From the NCBI GenBank assembly GCA_902578255.1, contig CACHCH010000006.1:1-64000 (forward strand): a DNA stretch of 64,000 nucleotides, in the 5' to 3' direction. Position numbers and translations under genes: made by a program. The DNA comes from an uncultured Pelagibacteraceae bacterium (lineage in GTDB: Bacteria > Pseudomonadota > Alphaproteobacteria > Pelagibacterales > Pelagibacteraceae). The notes beneath the pieces are model-generated. The model saw only the letters and a list, made by a program, of their open reading frames with translations. It had not been told where the DNA came from and made no database searches. This document shows positions 62,430-64,000 of the stretch, one piece after another (position 1 is the first letter of the stretch; every line of letters begins with the position of its first letter).

Positions 62430-63444
62430 AATTATTTTATATTCTAATATTGGTTCTAAAGCAGATGAAAATAATATCAAATACTATTCAAATGATGAAG
62501 GTATTTTATCAATTATGTACCATCGTTTTAATGAATCTAAATATCCATCAACAAATATTCAAATGGATATTTTTAAAGAACATATTCGGATAATTAAAAA
62601 TTCAGATTACACATTTCATAATCCTGTTGAGTTTAAAGAAAAATTTAATACCATAAAATTAAAAAAAGAAATTTTACTTACTATTGATGATGCATTTGAA
62701 TCATTTTATTTTGAGGCATGGCCGTATCTAAAAAAAAATAAAATTCCTTTTATCTTATTTGTTTCAACTAAACCGGTAGGTAAAAATGGCTATATGACAT
62801 GGGATCAAATAAGAGAAATTGAAAAAGAAACTTTTGTTTTAATTGGCCATCACTCACATAGCCATGATTATCTTATTGATGAAACCAATGATAGATTTAT
62901 ATCAGATATTGAAAAGGCAAATAAAATTTTTTTAAAAGAACTAGACTATATTCCAAATTTATTTTCTTACCCATTTGGTGAATATTCAAAATTTATGAGG
63001 GATTATATTTCTAAAAATTTTGAATTTGCTTTTGGTCAACATTCTGGTGTTATTGATGTAAACAAGGATAAATTTGAATTACCAAGATTTCCAATTAATG
63101 AAAAATATGGCGAATTAAAAAGGTTTAGTTCAATCATAAATTATTTTCCACTTGAATATAAAAAATTGTTACCTTTAGAAAAGCAATTAACAAAATCTTC
63201 AAATCCTCCCAAGTTTATAGTTGAATTTTTTCAAGAACAAAAAAATTTAAATAATATTAATTGTTATTCAAATGAAGCCAACAAATGGGAAAAATCAAAA
63301 ACTATTTTTTCAGGTAATACACTAACAATTGAATTTAGAGCACCATTTGAGCCAAGAAGAGGAAGAATAAATTGTTCTCTTAATGATGATGGTAAGTGGA
63401 GATGGTTTGGAATTCAATTTCCAATTAAAAAAATATTAAATTAA
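62374..63444 (+). CDS. Exported polysaccharide deacetylase family protein
   Basis: Hydrophobic N-terminus, SIMYHRFNESKYPSTNI, LLTIDDAFESFY, IGHHSHSHDYL. Confidence 0.87.
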   Translation: MMIIKNIFSLAMSISSLFIIILYSNIGSKADENNIKYYSNDEGILSIMYHRFNESKYPSTNIQMDIFKEHIRIIKNSDYTFHNPVEFKEKFNTIKLKKEILLTIDDAFESFYFEAWPYLKKNKIPFILFVSTKPVGKNGYMTWDQIREIEKETFVLIGHHSHSHDYLIDETNDRFISDIEKANKIFLKELDYIPNLFSYPFGEYSKFMRDYISKNFEFAFGQHSGVIDVNKDKFELPRFPINEKYGELKRFSSIINYFPLEYKKLLPLEKQLTKSSNPPKFIVEFFQEQKNLNNINCYSNEANKWEKSKTIFSGNTLTIEFRAPFEPRRGRINCSLNDDGKWRWFGIQFPIKKILN

Positions 63445-63984
63445 ACTTTCTAAATCCTTACTAGATGGTAGCATTCTTGCTTCATCAAAATCTTTTAAAT
63501 TATTCTGTGTAATTATTTTCTGAAGAACCTCTATATATTCAGTTCCAGTTTCTGCATATTTATCAAGATGATTTGATAAAATTATACTATCCAATGGTTT
63601 ATTTTTATTTCTAAGCTCTGTTCTTGCTCTTCTCAAACTTTTATAAGAAGAGTGCGTATTGAGATTCCTTAAATATGCCCTTACTGAAAGCTGTAAGCTA
63701 TGAAATTTCATAACTTTATGCTCTTCACCCTTTTCGGCATTTTTTGGTTTTAGTCCATCACCAGACCAGGTCCATTGTCCAAATAAAGCATTACCTTTCA
63801 ATGCAAACCTAGATGTTCCCCAACCTGTTTCTTTGGCTGCTTGTGCTATTGCTAATGAGACCGGTATCTCGTCCATTCTAATTTTTAAAGTTGAAAGATT
63901 GTTTTGTTTTACCCCATATTGTTTATATTTTTTTTCTAACCATTTCTTTTCAATATCTGTATTGCTATTTTTACTAAGAATCAT
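63436..63984 (-). CDS. Bax-like glucosaminidase-family protein; N-terminus may extend beyond window
   Basis: PVSLAIAQAAKETGWGTSRFALKGNALFGQWTW; frame remains open from 63984 to the window end. Confidence 0.8.
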   Translation of the reverse strand: MILSKNSNTDIEKKWLEKKYKQYGVKQNNLSTLKIRMDEIPVSLAIAQAAKETGWGTSRFALKGNALFGQWTWSGDGLKPKNAEKGEEHKVMKFHSLQLSVRAYLRNLNTHSSYKSLRRARTELRNKNKPLDSIILSNHLDKYAETGTEYIEVLQKIITQNNLKDFDEARMLPSSKDLESLI

Positions 63985-64000
63985 AAAAAGTCTTTTTCTA

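Noticed and set aside
1-64000. CRISPR array, prophage, transposon, toxin-antitoxin or restriction system
   Set aside because: No spaced direct-repeat array, integrase, transposase or defence-type gene pair found; the lone HNH endonuclease has no partner methylase nearby.

Overview
AT-rich, gene-dense bacterial chromosomal window. Protein content, gene order and base composition suggest a streamlined SAR11/Pelagibacterales-like alphaproteobacterium; this is inference, no database was searched. Almost all of it is core genome: translation (pheT/pheS, rplT, rpmI, infC, thrS, rpsT, rpsO, rbfA, infB, nusA, miaB), replication (dnaA, dnaN), central metabolism (gltBD, aceEF, thiolase, argH, lysA, fabA/B/I, metK), ubiquinone synthesis (coq7, ubiE, ubiB), RNA processing (pnp, ybeY, phoH), envelope (uppP, lnt, plsC) and two tRNAs (Arg-ACG, Leu-CAA). 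I saw no CRISPR array, transposon, prophage or rRNA. The most interesting signals are: (1) an Irr-like Fur-family regulator with two almost identical TTTAGAAT-N-ATTATAA dyads, one at its own start and one directly upstream of the promoter of a rubrerythrin / CCG-domain Fe-S protein / DUF3501 operon; (2) an unlisted 30-aa histone-H1-like Lys/Ala peptide gene with a good promoter, a 5' hairpin and a Shine-Dalgarno, convergent with a CarD-family gene that has its own poly-Lys tail; (3) a lipoyl domain fused to the N-terminus of homodimeric AceE, near-duplicate to the one in AceF; (4) three 16-bp iterons in the dnaA-rpsT intergenic region; (5) palindromes and hairpins upstream of gltBD and nusA and a tRNA T-arm-like hairpin after pnp; (6) small ORFs missing from the track, including an LptM-like lipoprotein between argH and lysA.
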